Assembly (NCBI RefSeq): GCF_052055585.1
Contig: NZ_CP170485.1
Span: forward strand, 930,001 to 994,000
Source of the DNA: Oceanicaulis sp052055585
GTDB taxonomy: Bacteria; Pseudomonadota; Alphaproteobacteria; Caulobacterales; Maricaulaceae
Direction: 5' to 3'
Length of the DNA stretch: 64,000 nt
The translations under genes were made by a program, and so were the position numbers. The notes beneath the pieces are model-generated. The model was given only the letters and a program-made list of their open reading frames with translations, searched no databases and had not been told where the DNA came from. Position 1 is the first letter of the stretch. The number at the start of each line of letters is the position of its first letter. This document shows positions 14,161 through 22,184 of the stretch, piece after piece.

Positions 14161-14946
14161 TCAGCGCAGGTTGGAGGAGGTGGCGAGCATCTCGTCGGCG
14201 GCGGTGATCACGCGCGCATTCATCTCATAGGCGCGCTGCGCCTGGATCAGCGAGGTGATCTCGGTGACGGCGTCCACATTGGACACTTCCACAAAGCCCT
14301 GACGCAGCGTGCCGAAGCCCGGATCCGCCGGAGCGCCCAGATTGGGAGCGCCGGACGCCGCGCTTTCCAGCAGCAGGTTGTCGCCGATCTGCTCCAGGCC
14401 CGCTTCGTTCGGGAAGGTCGCCAGCTCGAACTGACCCACCACTTGCGGCTGGGGCTGGCCATCGAGCAGGACCTGGACCTGGCCCTGCGGGTTGATCGCC
14501 ACCTGACGCGCTTCGTTGGGCACCACGATGCCAGGCATCACGGTGTAGCCGTCGGCGGTGACGATCTCGCCATTGGGGCTGAGCGAGAAGTTGCCGGCGC
14601 GGGTATAGGCGTCATTGCCGTCCGGCATCTGAACGCGGAAATACCCCTGGCCGGAGATCGCGATGTCATAGCGGTTGTTGGTTTCGCTCAACCCGCCCTG
14701 TTCGGCGATGCGGTAGACCGAGCCGGCATTGACGCCGAGGCCGACCTGAACGCCCGTAGGCACGATCGTGCCGGCGTCCGAGGAATTGGCGCCGGGCTGG
14801 GAAATCGTCTGGTACAGCAGGTCCTCGAACTCCGCGCGCTGACGTTTGAACGCGATGGTGTTCATGTTGGCGAGGTTGTGGGAAATCACCTCGACGGCCA
14901 GTGACTGGGCTTCCATCCCGGTGGCGGCGGTAGACAGTGCGCGCAT
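14161..14946 (-). CDS. flgG: Flagellar distal rod protein FlgG
   Basis: A 261-residue distal rod subunit. The N-terminal rod/hook motif MRALSTAATGMEAQSLAVEVISHNLANMNTIAFKR and the C-terminal NVDAVTEITSLIQAQRAYEMNARVITAADEML form the coiled D0 domain; LLYQTISQPGANSS and GYFRVQMPDGNDAYTRAGNFSLSPNGEIVTADGY identify FlgG rather than FlgF or FlgE. It has no cleaved signal and is exported by the flagellar type III system. It follows flgF by 27 bases. Confidence 0.97.
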   Translation of the reverse strand: MRALSTAATGMEAQSLAVEVISHNLANMNTIAFKRQRAEFEDLLYQTISQPGANSSDAGTIVPTGVQVGLGVNAGSVYRIAEQGGLSETNNRYDIAISGQGYFRVQMPDGNDAYTRAGNFSLSPNGEIVTADGYTVMPGIVVPNEARQVAINPQGQVQVLLDGQPQPQVVGQFELATFPNEAGLEQIGDNLLLESAASGAPNLGAPADPGFGTLRQGFVEVSNVDAVTEITSLIQAQRAYEMNARVITAADEMLATSSNLR

Positions 14947-14973
14947 GCGAGCGCCCTCCTTCAGAACAGAAAA

Positions 14974-15708
14974 TTATGGCCGACCGAGGCGATCAATCGC
15001 CTTGCGGCTGAGCTCGTCGGTGTCGTTGATCATGCGGGTGACCGAGGTGTAGGCCCGGCTCACTTCCATCATGGTGGTGATTTCCAGCATCGGGCGGACA
15101 TTGGAGCTTTCCAGAAAGCCCTGCTTGATCTGCGGGGCTTCATCGAACACGCGCTCGGCGTCGTCCGGCGCCATGTAGCGGTTGTCGCCAGTCTTGTTCA
15201 GAACGCCCTGATCGGCGAACTGGGCGACGCCCACTTGCGCGATCTGCTGGCCGTTTTGCGTAATGACGCCGCTTTCCCCGATGCTGATCTGACCGGCGTT
15301 CAGGTCGAGCACGATCGGCGCGCCGCCGGCATCCAGCACGCGCGCGCCATCATTGGCGACCAGCTCGCCCTGGGGGCTCAGCGTAAAGGCGCCGTCGCGG
15401 GTGAAGCGCTCACCGGCGTCGGTTTCCAGCATGAAGAAGCCGTCGCCCTGCAGCGCCAGGTCCAGCGGACGGCTGGTGTGGGTGAGGGCGCCCTGGCTGA
15501 AATCGCGGCCCATCGCCCATTCGTCGACGAACTTGGCGCGGTTCGGGCCGTCCTCGTGACGGGCGCGCATGGAGGTGTCGGGCTCCAGCATCATGCGCTC
15601 GGCCTTGAAGCCCTGGGTGTTGGCGTTGGCGATATTGTTGGCGACCACATCCATCTGCCGACGCAAGGTCAGCTGGCGGGTCAGTCCGATCAGCATGGTG
15701 TTGTCCAT
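14974..15708 (-). CDS. flgF: Flagellar proximal rod protein FlgF
   Basis: A 244-residue proximal rod subunit. It begins MDNTMLIGLTRQLTLRRQMDVVANNIANANTQGFKAE, the rod-protein D0 motif, and has FSQGALTHTSRPLDLALQGDGFFMLE, a typical FlgF stretch. The C-terminal helix is SNVRPMLEITTMMEVSRAYTSVTRMI. It is the first gene of the flgF-G-A-H operon, with a near-perfect sigma-54 promoter about 60 bases upstream. Confidence 0.96.
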   Translation of the reverse strand: MDNTMLIGLTRQLTLRRQMDVVANNIANANTQGFKAERMMLEPDTSMRARHEDGPNRAKFVDEWAMGRDFSQGALTHTSRPLDLALQGDGFFMLETDAGERFTRDGAFTLSPQGELVANDGARVLDAGGAPIVLDLNAGQISIGESGVITQNGQQIAQVGVAQFADQGVLNKTGDNRYMAPDDAERVFDEAPQIKQGFLESSNVRPMLEITTMMEVSRAYTSVTRMINDTDELSRKAIDRLGRP

Positions 15709-15766
15709 CGCCTGAAGTCCTTCTGAACACGGTTGCTGCGGCTTCTGGCAGCGTCATCAGACTCAT

Positions 15767-15782
15767 GGCAAACACCGTGCCA
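15767..15782 (-). promoter_or_regulatory. Sigma-54 promoter of flgF-G-A-H operon
   Basis: Read on the minus strand, TGGCACGGTGTTTGCC matches the consensus TGGCACGR-N3-TTGC exactly. Transcription would start near 15755, about 47 bases before the flgF ATG. This is the best sigma-54 site in the window. Confidence 0.92.
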
Positions 15783-15785
15783 TGG

Positions 15786-15902
15786 TTAACGTGTTGAAAA
15801 ATATACATCTGATTGAGAGTGAAGGCGCTTTGGGCGGCGAGCCTTGCCTGTCTGTGGTCGGGGCGTGGGAAAAATCTGCCCAGCGAAGCCGTTTCCAAAC
15901 GG
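15786..15902. promoter_or_regulatory. Control region between flgF and fliL
   Basis: Within the 264-base divergent gap are TTAA-CGTGTTG-AAAA at 15786-15800 (a CtrA-like box with one good half only, adjoining the flgF sigma-54 site) and a perfect palindrome CCGTTTCCAAACGG at 15889-15902. In Caulobacter fliL is CtrA-controlled, but no perfect CtrA box is visible here. Confidence 0.35.
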
Positions 15903-15972
15903 ATCGTTAACCGCAGCACTGATTAATCGTTGGCTGAACAGTCCAAATCCGCAAGCCAAGGGAATCATCTTC

Positions 15973-16569
15973 ATGGCTGAAGAGACCGAAGACGAGGGCC
16001 GCGAAGACGGCGTCGAAGGTGAAGAAGGTGAAGAGGGCGCCAAGAAAGGCGGCCTGAAGAAGATGATCCTTTTCATCGGCTTGCCGGTGATCCTCGTCAT
16101 TCTTGCCGGGGTGGCCGGGGCGTTGTTCTTCCTGGGCGGCGGCGAGGAGGAAGCCGCAGCCGAGGGCGAGCATGGCGAGGCCCATGGCGAAGCCTCCGTT
16201 GACGGGCATGGCGGGGGGCATGGTGATGACCATGCCGCGCCTGAAGCGCACCTGGCTGAATTATTCCGGTTTGAAGAGCCGCTGATCGTGGACATGTCCG
16301 GCCCCGATAACCGTTCGGTTCTGCTCGAGGTCCAGATTGCGCTCGCCTATTCCGATCACGACGTCGGAGAGATGCTGCATCGTGAGGACATCCAGATGCT
16401 GCTGCGGGATGAATATGTGGAATTCTTCCGGGCCTTGCGGGTGGAAGACATTGACGGATCGACCGGATCACACCGCATTCGGATGGAGTTGATCCGCCGC
16501 ACCAATCTGGTGCTGGCCCCCAAGACTGTGGATGGCGTGCTGCTGCCCAGTTTCGTGATGCAGCAATAG
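15973..16569 (+). CDS. fliL: Flagellar basal body-associated protein FliL
   Basis: A 198-residue single-pass inner membrane protein that sits around the stator and supports torque or stator function. An acidic cytoplasmic N-terminus (residues 1-25) precedes KKGGLKK and the membrane helix (about 31-54). Then comes an unusual linker, residues 64-93, with six histidines among Gly, Glu and Asp, followed by the FliL domain (FRFEEPLIVDMSG, SVLLEVQIALAY, LRDEYVEFFRALRVEDI). I chose the ATG at 15973 (AGGGAA upstream); the frame is open further upstream but those residues are not FliL-like. It heads the fliL-fliM-pflI-motE-TPR operon. Confidence 0.92.
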   Translation: MAEETEDEGREDGVEGEEGEEGAKKGGLKKMILFIGLPVILVILAGVAGALFFLGGGEEEAAAEGEHGEAHGEASVDGHGGGHGDDHAAPEAHLAELFRFEEPLIVDMSGPDNRSVLLEVQIALAYSDHDVGEMLHREDIQMLLRDEYVEFFRALRVEDIDGSTGSHRIRMELIRRTNLVLAPKTVDGVLLPSFVMQQ

Positions 16570-16581
16570 CGGAGACCGGAA

Positions 16582-17739
16582 TTGAACGACGATATCGATC
16601 AGGATGCGTTGGCGGCTGAATGGGAAGCCGCAGCCTCGGGCGATCAGCCCGACTTCGACTCCTTGGGCGATGACGGCGACGATCTGGCGTCTGAATGGGA
16701 GGCCATGGTCGACGGGGACGGCGAGACCTTCCTGCCCCAGCACCAGTCTTCCGGTCCCGAGCGCATCCTCAATCAGGAAGAGATCGACTCCCTTCTGGGC
16801 TTCTCGGTCTCTGATGATGACGCCAATGAGCGCTCGGGCATCCGGGCGATCATCAACTCGGCGCTGGTGTCCTATGAACGCCTGCCGATGCTGGAGATCG
16901 TCTTTGACCGCCTTGTGCGGCTGATGACGACGAGCTTGCGCAACTTCACTTCCGACAACGTCGAGGTGAGCCTGGACAATATCTCCTCGATCCGCTTCGG
17001 GGACTATCTGAACTCGATCCCGCTGCCGGCCATTCTGGCGGTGTTCCGCGCCAAGCAGCTTGATAACTACGGCCTGCTGACGGTGGACTCCAACCTGATC
17101 TACTCGATCGTGGACGTCTTGCTGGGCGGCCGTCGCGGCACGTCGGCCATGCGGGTGGAAGGGCGGCCCTACACCACCATCGAACGCACGCTCGTCCAGC
17201 GGATGATCGAGGTGGTGCTGGCTGATGCCCGTCAGGCGTTCGCGCCTTTGACCGAAGTTGATTTCGATCTTGATCGCGTCGAGACGAACCCGCGCTTTGC
17301 GGCCATTGCCCGCCCGGCGAACGCGGCGATCCTCGTGAAGCTGCGCATAGACATGGAAGACCGGGGCGGACGCATCGAGCTTCTCTTGCCGTACGCCACG
17401 CTCGAACCCATCCGGAAAATGCTGCTGCAGCAGTTCATGGGTGAGAAGTTCGGTCGCGACAATATCTGGGAAAGCCACCTCGCGACCGAGCTGTGGTCCA
17501 CCAAGATGGAGGTCAGCGCCGTCCTAGATGAAATGCGCAAGCCGCTGGGCGAGGTGATGAATCTGAAGGTCGGCGACACGTTGATGCTGGACGCCGGACC
17601 GGACGGCCTGATCGAGCTGCGCTGCGGCACGGTTCCTCTGGCGCACGGTCATATGGGCCGAATCGGGCACAACATAGGCGTTCGTCTAGACCGTCCGCTC
17701 AGCGCGACGGCGAAGAAAAGTTTGATGGGGTTCTCATGA
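16582..17739 (+). CDS. fliM: Flagellar motor switch protein FliM
   Basis: A 385-residue C-ring protein that receives the CheY-type signal and sets rotation direction. It starts with TTG (16582), with GGAG 7 bases upstream. The N-terminal tail holds two copies of a short motif, LAAEWEAAASGD (residues 10-21) and LASEWEAMVDGD (35-46), then the CheY-binding-like ILNQEEIDSLLGF (62-74). The middle CheC-like domain follows (YERLPMLEIVFDRLVRLMTTSLRNFTS, LGGRRGTS with the GGXG region), and the C-terminal FliN-like domain has LGEVMNLKVGDTLML. The stop overlaps the next gene by four bases. Confidence 0.95.
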   Translation: MNDDIDQDALAAEWEAAASGDQPDFDSLGDDGDDLASEWEAMVDGDGETFLPQHQSSGPERILNQEEIDSLLGFSVSDDDANERSGIRAIINSALVSYERLPMLEIVFDRLVRLMTTSLRNFTSDNVEVSLDNISSIRFGDYLNSIPLPAILAVFRAKQLDNYGLLTVDSNLIYSIVDVLLGGRRGTSAMRVEGRPYTTIERTLVQRMIEVVLADARQAFAPLTEVDFDLDRVETNPRFAAIARPANAAILVKLRIDMEDRGGRIELLLPYATLEPIRKMLLQQFMGEKFGRDNIWESHLATELWSTKMEVSAVLDEMRKPLGEVMNLKVGDTLMLDAGPDGLIELRCGTVPLAHGHMGRIGHNIGVRLDRPLSATAKKSLMGFS

Positions 17740-18134
17740 CGCTCGCCGGTCTCGCCTTTGAAGCGCTTGTCTGTGTTCTGTTGCTGATGGCGGTCATCAT
17801 GTGCTGGCGCGTGGATCGTCGCCTGCGCGCGCTCCGCAATGGTCAGGACGGCCTGGTCGGCACGATCACCGCGCTGAATGATGCGGTGGAGCGTGCACGC
17901 GCCACCCTATCCGCCCTGGACCGTGCGACGCGCGATGGCGGGGAAAGCCTGCGCGAGGAAGTCGACCGCGCCCGCAAGCTCGCCGATGAGTTGCGCTTTC
18001 TGTCGGGCGAGGCGGATGTCACTGCTGAACGTCTGACCCAGCGTCCGCGGCGTGAGGCGGCGCGTCCTGAAGAGGATGATCCCGAAGCTGCCCGCTCGCG
18101 TCGGCGACTGAATGCGTTGAAGGCGCTGCGCTGA
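17736..18134 (+). CDS. pflI: PflI-like flagellar positioning protein (DUF6468-type)
   Basis: A 132-residue protein with one N-terminal membrane helix (about residues 4-24, LAGLAFEALVCVLLLMAVIMC) and then a charged coiled coil: RRLRALRNGQDGLVGTITALNDAVERARATLSAL and EEVDRARKLADELRFL. The tail is basic and disordered. In Caulobacter the gene beside fliM, pflI, encodes a bitopic coiled-coil protein needed for correct polar flagellum placement. The position, size and layout here match, but I identify it by context and architecture, not by a residue-level motif. ATGA overlap with fliM shows translational coupling. Confidence 0.65.
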   Translation: MTLAGLAFEALVCVLLLMAVIMCWRVDRRLRALRNGQDGLVGTITALNDAVERARATLSALDRATRDGGESLREEVDRARKLADELRFLSGEADVTAERLTQRPRREAARPEEDDPEAARSRRRLNALKALR

Positions 18135-18136
18135 TC

Positions 18137-18865
18137 ATGACGCCTGTTCGCCCCCTCATGTTGCTGACGGTCGTGCTGGCCGGTCTGCTGGGCCTGAAAG
18201 CCCTGTCGCTGGCTGATGAGGCGGCGACGCTGATTTCCGAACGCGCCGATGCCGCCAGCGCGCCGCCGGCCGATGACGGTCATGGCGGCGGCGGGGAAGA
18301 TGAACACGGCGCTGACGAGCCTGCCGAAGAGGTGGATGAGGGACCGGCGCCGCCTGCCGCCCCGCCGCCGTCGGCGACCCCGGCTATGCGCGCTGCGCCG
18401 ACCACGGCCCAGCTGGGGCTGGAGCGTCGACTGGCCGAGCGCCGCCGTTCACTGGACCAGCGCGAAGCTGAACTTGATACCCGCGAGCAGTTGCTGACGG
18501 TCGCCGAACAACGGGTAGATGACCGGGTGAGTGAGCTGGAAGGTCTGCGCGATGAAGTGCGCGGTCTTCTGGGCATGCTGGATGAACGCCGTCAGGCGCA
18601 GATCGATTCAATCGTCGCGGTTTACTCCCAGCTCGAGCCGCCGGCCGCCGCCGACATCCTCACCTCCATGCGGGAAACCGACGAGATGACGCTGCTGCTG
18701 GTGGCTGAACAGCTGCAGAATTCCAATGCGCGCAAATTCGCCGCGATCATGGCCGAGATGCAGCCTGCCTTCGCCGCCGAGCTGACCTATATGCTGCGCA
18801 TGCGAGCAGAACCGCCAGAAACCACCGCGGAAGCGGAGGCCCGCCTTGATGCGGCGGCGGGATAA
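18137..18865 (+). CDS. motE: MotE-like periplasmic flagellar protein
   Basis: A 242-residue protein with an N-terminal membrane or signal segment (MLLTVVLAGLLGLKALSLA), an Ala/Pro/His/Glu-rich linker (residues 40-85, two histidines), a long coiled coil (ERRRSLDQREAELDTREQLLTVAEQRVDDRVSELE) and an MgtE-N-like helical domain (IVAVYSQLEPPAAADILTSM, VAEQLQNSNARKFAAIMAEMQ). This is the MotE arrangement; in Sinorhizobium MotE is a periplasmic chaperone for the motor protein MotC. It begins two bases after pflI and overlaps the next gene by 17 bases. Confidence 0.8.
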   Translation: MTPVRPLMLLTVVLAGLLGLKALSLADEAATLISERADAASAPPADDGHGGGGEDEHGADEPAEEVDEGPAPPAAPPPSATPAMRAAPTTAQLGLERRLAERRRSLDQREAELDTREQLLTVAEQRVDDRVSELEGLRDEVRGLLGMLDERRQAQIDSIVAVYSQLEPPAAADILTSMRETDEMTLLLVAEQLQNSNARKFAAIMAEMQPAFAAELTYMLRMRAEPPETTAEAEARLDAAAG

Positions 18866-21800
18866 CCGGCTCCGTCTTCTTGCCGGGGCGGCGCTTGGCG
18901 TCGTGATGTCCGCGTCCGCGCTGGCTCAGGCGCCGGCGCGTATCGATGTTTCACGTCAGGGCGCGACCGCGCGCGTGCAGATCAGCCTACCCGAGCTGGA
19001 AGGGGCGGGGCTCACCGCTGACGCCGAAGTCGCCGCCGGCGCCGTACTGGTGGCGCGTCTGTCCGAAGCGATCGACGCGGACATGTCCGAGATCACCGCC
19101 GCCTTGCCCGATTATGTGGCGATGGCGCGGCTTGATCCTGATGGCCGCACCTTGCGTCTGGCGTTGAACCAGACGCTCGAGAGCCGGGTCTCGGTCTCCT
19201 ACAACATGATCGCGATTGATCTGGCCCCGCCCGGCTCTGCGCCCTTGCCCGATATCGTCAGCCCCTATGAGCTGGCCCAGCAAGAACGCGATCGTCAGGC
19301 GCAGGCCCGCGCGGCGGCTGAGGCCGCCGCCGCGAACGCGCCGCCTCCGGCGCTGCCTGTCGATCTTCGCATTGGTGAGGCGGCTGAATATACGCGGCTG
19401 GTTTTCCAATGGCCCGAAGAGGTGACCTATTCGCTCGAGCAGGGCGATGACCGGGCGGTGCTGACCTTCTCGCGCGCCGCCCAAGCCAATCTGTCCGAGC
19501 TGACGGCGTCGCCGCCGCGTTTCATTGACGCTGTGACCCAGCGTGCGGCTGACACCCTGTCGCTCTCCTTCCTGCTCTCGCCGGGCGCGGAAGCGCGGGT
19601 CTGGTCCGATGAGCCCGGACGCGTGGTGTTTGACGTGTCGGTCGGCGCTTCTGGGGGGACAGATTCCGTCATCGCCGCCTTGAGCGAGTACGCTGATCAG
19701 CTCGAGGCCCAGTCTCTCGCCAACGCCGATCCTGAAACACCAGAAGAGACGCACGCCGCCAGCGAGCATGACGCCGGGGCGGATCACCATGATGCGCCGG
19801 TTGTTGAAGAGCATGCCGATCCGGTTCCGCCTTCGGGCATTGTACCGCTAGAGGCGCGCCGCAGCGGTACGGATGTCGTGCTCAGCGTGCCGTGGGAGGC
19901 CCTTCCCGGGGCTGCCGTGTTCCGGCGCGGCGGGGCGATCTGGGTCGTGTTTGATGCCGCGGCCGAGCTGGATGTGGGCGAGTTGTCTGCGCTCGCTGGG
20001 CGGCATATTCGCAGCTATGATGTGCTGAATGGCCCTGATTACACCGCGATCCGGATCGAGGCGCCCAACTCCACCCAGACCGATGTGCGTCCTGTGGGGA
20101 CAAGCTGGGTTCTGACCTTTGGCGAAACGGTTGATCAGCCGCCCATGCCGATCCGGGTTCTGCGTGAGACCGGGGTGAACCGCCCCGCGCGCCTGCGCTT
20201 CAATTTCAGCGGCGCCCGGAGCGTGCGGGAAGTCGCCGACCCTGTCGTGGGCGATACGTTGCTGGTTCTGACCAGTGACGGCGAGAAATACGGCGTCATT
20301 TCTCCGCGTCAGTATGTGGAAGCGATCATGCTGCCGTCCACCCAAGGGGTGGCCCTGCAGCCGCTGGCGGACGATCTGGAATTCATGGTGCGCGCCGGCG
20401 GCGCCGATCTGACCCGTCCCGGCGGTCTGGCGCTGACGCGGGCCGCAAGCCCCGGCCTGTCTGGCTCGCTGGATCGTCCGGTGACGCCCGGCTTTCTTGA
20501 TCTCGCGGCCTATCGGGGCGAGCGCCCCTATCGCGACAGCAAGGTCCTGTTGCAAAGACGGGCTTCCAATCTTGATTCCGAAGCCATCCTGAACCTGGCG
20601 CGCTTCCAGCTCGGCTGGCAGTTGTCAGCCGAAGCGCTGGGGCTGGTGGAGCTGGCGGTAGAGGAAAACCCCTCGCTGGACTCGACCCCCGAGATTGCCG
20701 CCCTGCGCGGCGTGGCCAGCTACATGATGGGACGGTATGAGGACGCCGAGCGCTATTTCTCCAATCCGGTCCTCGTAAACGACCCGGCGGCCCAGCCCTG
20801 GCGCGGGGCGATTTCGGCCCAGCTGGGCGACTGGCCGCTGGCGCGCCGTCGCTTCGAGCAGGGGCGTGAGGCGATCTATTTCATGGACCCGGTCTGGCGT
20901 GCGCGTCTGACCGCTTTGCACGCCATGTCGGCGCTGAAGACCAATGATCTGGGCGCCGTGGAGCCTTTGCTCAATGTCGTGATCGCCGAGGATTATGACC
21001 CTGAAGCGCGCGCCGAGGCGGGCCTTGTCGAAGCCGGCCTTGCGGCGGCGTCCGGCGATATCGATCAGGCCATCGCGCTTTATGACGAGCTGAGCCGCTC
21101 GGACTGGCGTCCGGCGCACGCCCGCGCCCTGCTTGAAAAGGTCCGGCTTGAAGTCGCTGACAATCGCATCCCGCTTGATGAAGCGGTGGAGATGCTCGAA
21201 AGCCTGCGCTTTCGCTGGCGCGGCGACGATGTGGAGGTCGAGGCCTCCACCATGCTGGGCGAGGTCTATGCGGAAGCCGGGCGCTATGGCGAAGCGCTTG
21301 AGACCATGTCCAACGCGCTGTCGCGTTTCTCCAATACGCCCGAGGCGCGCCGTCTGAGCGTGCGTCTGGAAACCCTGTTCCGGGATATTTTCCTGAACGG
21401 CGATGGCGATCGCATGGACCCGATGGAGGCGCTGGCGCTCTGGTATGAGCATCAGGATCTGACGCCGCCGGGGCCGGACGGTTTGCGCATGGCGCGGCGG
21501 ATCGCGGCGCGTCTGGTTGAGGTCGACCTTCTGGAGCCGGCTTCCGAGCTTCTGGCGCACCAGGTCTTCGAACGCACTGTGACAATGACGTCGCTGGCGC
21601 GCGCCCAGGTCGCCGCCGATCTGGCGCGGGTCTATCTCATCGACAACCGGGCGTCAGACGCCTTGCGAGCGCTCGACAGCACCCGGATCGCCGGCTTGCC
21701 GACCACTCTGGTGGATGAACGCCGGGTCCTGCAGGCCCGCGCGCTGGCCGCACTGGGCCGGACCGAGCACGCTCTGGAGCTGGTCGCCTATGATCAGGGC

Positions 21801-22184
21801 CCCGAAGCGGACCGGCTGCGCGCCGATATCGCCTGGGATGGCCGCAACTGGTCGGAAGCTGGACGCCTGATGGAAGCCCTTTTGGGAGATCGGTGGCGCA
21901 GTGATCGCGCACTCTCCCCGGCCGAAGCCCATGACGTTCTGCGCGCCCTGATCGCCTATGCGCTGGTTCAGGATGAAGCGGGCATGGATCGCGTTGTCGC
22001 CCGGTATGGTCAGGCCATGGGCCAGACCGAACACGCCGCCGCGTTCAATACGGTCGCCACTCGCAGCGTGCCTCCGGGCGACAGCCGTTTGAGCGCGCTG
22101 GTGGGGCAGATCGCCAATGTGCAGCGAACCGACGCCCTGATGGCCGGTTTTGGCCAGTATGATGAGGCCGGGCCTGAAAGCTAG
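18849..22184 (+). CDS. Large secreted TPR protein of the fliL operon
   Basis: A 1111-residue exported protein. The signal peptide is LRLLAGAALGVVMSASALAQA. The first half is beta-rich with repeated AMIN-like segments (PARIDVSRQGATARVQISLPE; YTRLVFQWPEEVTYSLEQGD; ARRSGTDVVLSVPWE), interrupted by a His-rich acidic stretch near residues 300-325. The second half (from about 590) is a solenoid of TPR-like helices, for example AEALGLVELAVEENPSLDST and RFSNTPEARRLSVRLETLF. No catalytic motif is visible, so it is probably a periplasmic scaffold. Cotranscription with fliL, fliM, pflI and motE points to the motor or stator. I used ATG 18849 rather than TTG 18846. Its stop shares CTAG with the fliP stop. 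Confidence 0.7.
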   Translation: MRRRDNRLRLLAGAALGVVMSASALAQAPARIDVSRQGATARVQISLPELEGAGLTADAEVAAGAVLVARLSEAIDADMSEITAALPDYVAMARLDPDGRTLRLALNQTLESRVSVSYNMIAIDLAPPGSAPLPDIVSPYELAQQERDRQAQARAAAEAAAANAPPPALPVDLRIGEAAEYTRLVFQWPEEVTYSLEQGDDRAVLTFSRAAQANLSELTASPPRFIDAVTQRAADTLSLSFLLSPGAEARVWSDEPGRVVFDVSVGASGGTDSVIAALSEYADQLEAQSLANADPETPEETHAASEHDAGADHHDAPVVEEHADPVPPSGIVPLEARRSGTDVVLSVPWEALPGAAVFRRGGAIWVVFDAAAELDVGELSALAGRHIRSYDVLNGPDYTAIRIEAPNSTQTDVRPVGTSWVLTFGETVDQPPMPIRVLRETGVNRPARLRFNFSGARSVREVADPVVGDTLLVLTSDGEKYGVISPRQYVEAIMLPSTQGVALQPLADDLEFMVRAGGADLTRPGGLALTRAASPGLSGSLDRPVTPGFLDLAAYRGERPYRDSKVLLQRRASNLDSEAILNLARFQLGWQLSAEALGLVELAVEENPSLDSTPEIAALRGVASYMMGRYEDAERYFSNPVLVNDPAAQPWRGAISAQLGDWPLARRRFEQGREAIYFMDPVWRARLTALHAMSALKTNDLGAVEPLLNVVIAEDYDPEARAEAGLVEAGLAAASGDIDQAIALYDELSRSDWRPAHARALLEKVRLEVADNRIPLDEAVEMLESLRFRWRGDDVEVEASTMLGEVYAEAGRYGEALETMSNALSRFSNTPEARRLSVRLETLFRDIFLNGDGDRMDPMEALALWYEHQDLTPPGPDGLRMARRIAARLVEVDLLEPASELLAHQVFERTVTMTSLARAQVAADLARVYLIDNRASDALRALDSTRIAGLPTTLVDERRVLQARALAALGRTEHALELVAYDQGPEADRLRADIAWDGRNWSEAGRLMEALLGDRWRSDRALSPAEAHDVLRALIAYALVQDEAGMDRVVARYGQAMGQTEHAAAFNTVATRSVPPGDSRLSALVGQIANVQRTDALMAGFGQYDEAGPES

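Noticed and set aside
15906..15926. TTAA pair upstream of fliL as a CtrA box
   Set aside because: The two TTAA units are 12 bases apart, not seven, so they do not form a standard site.
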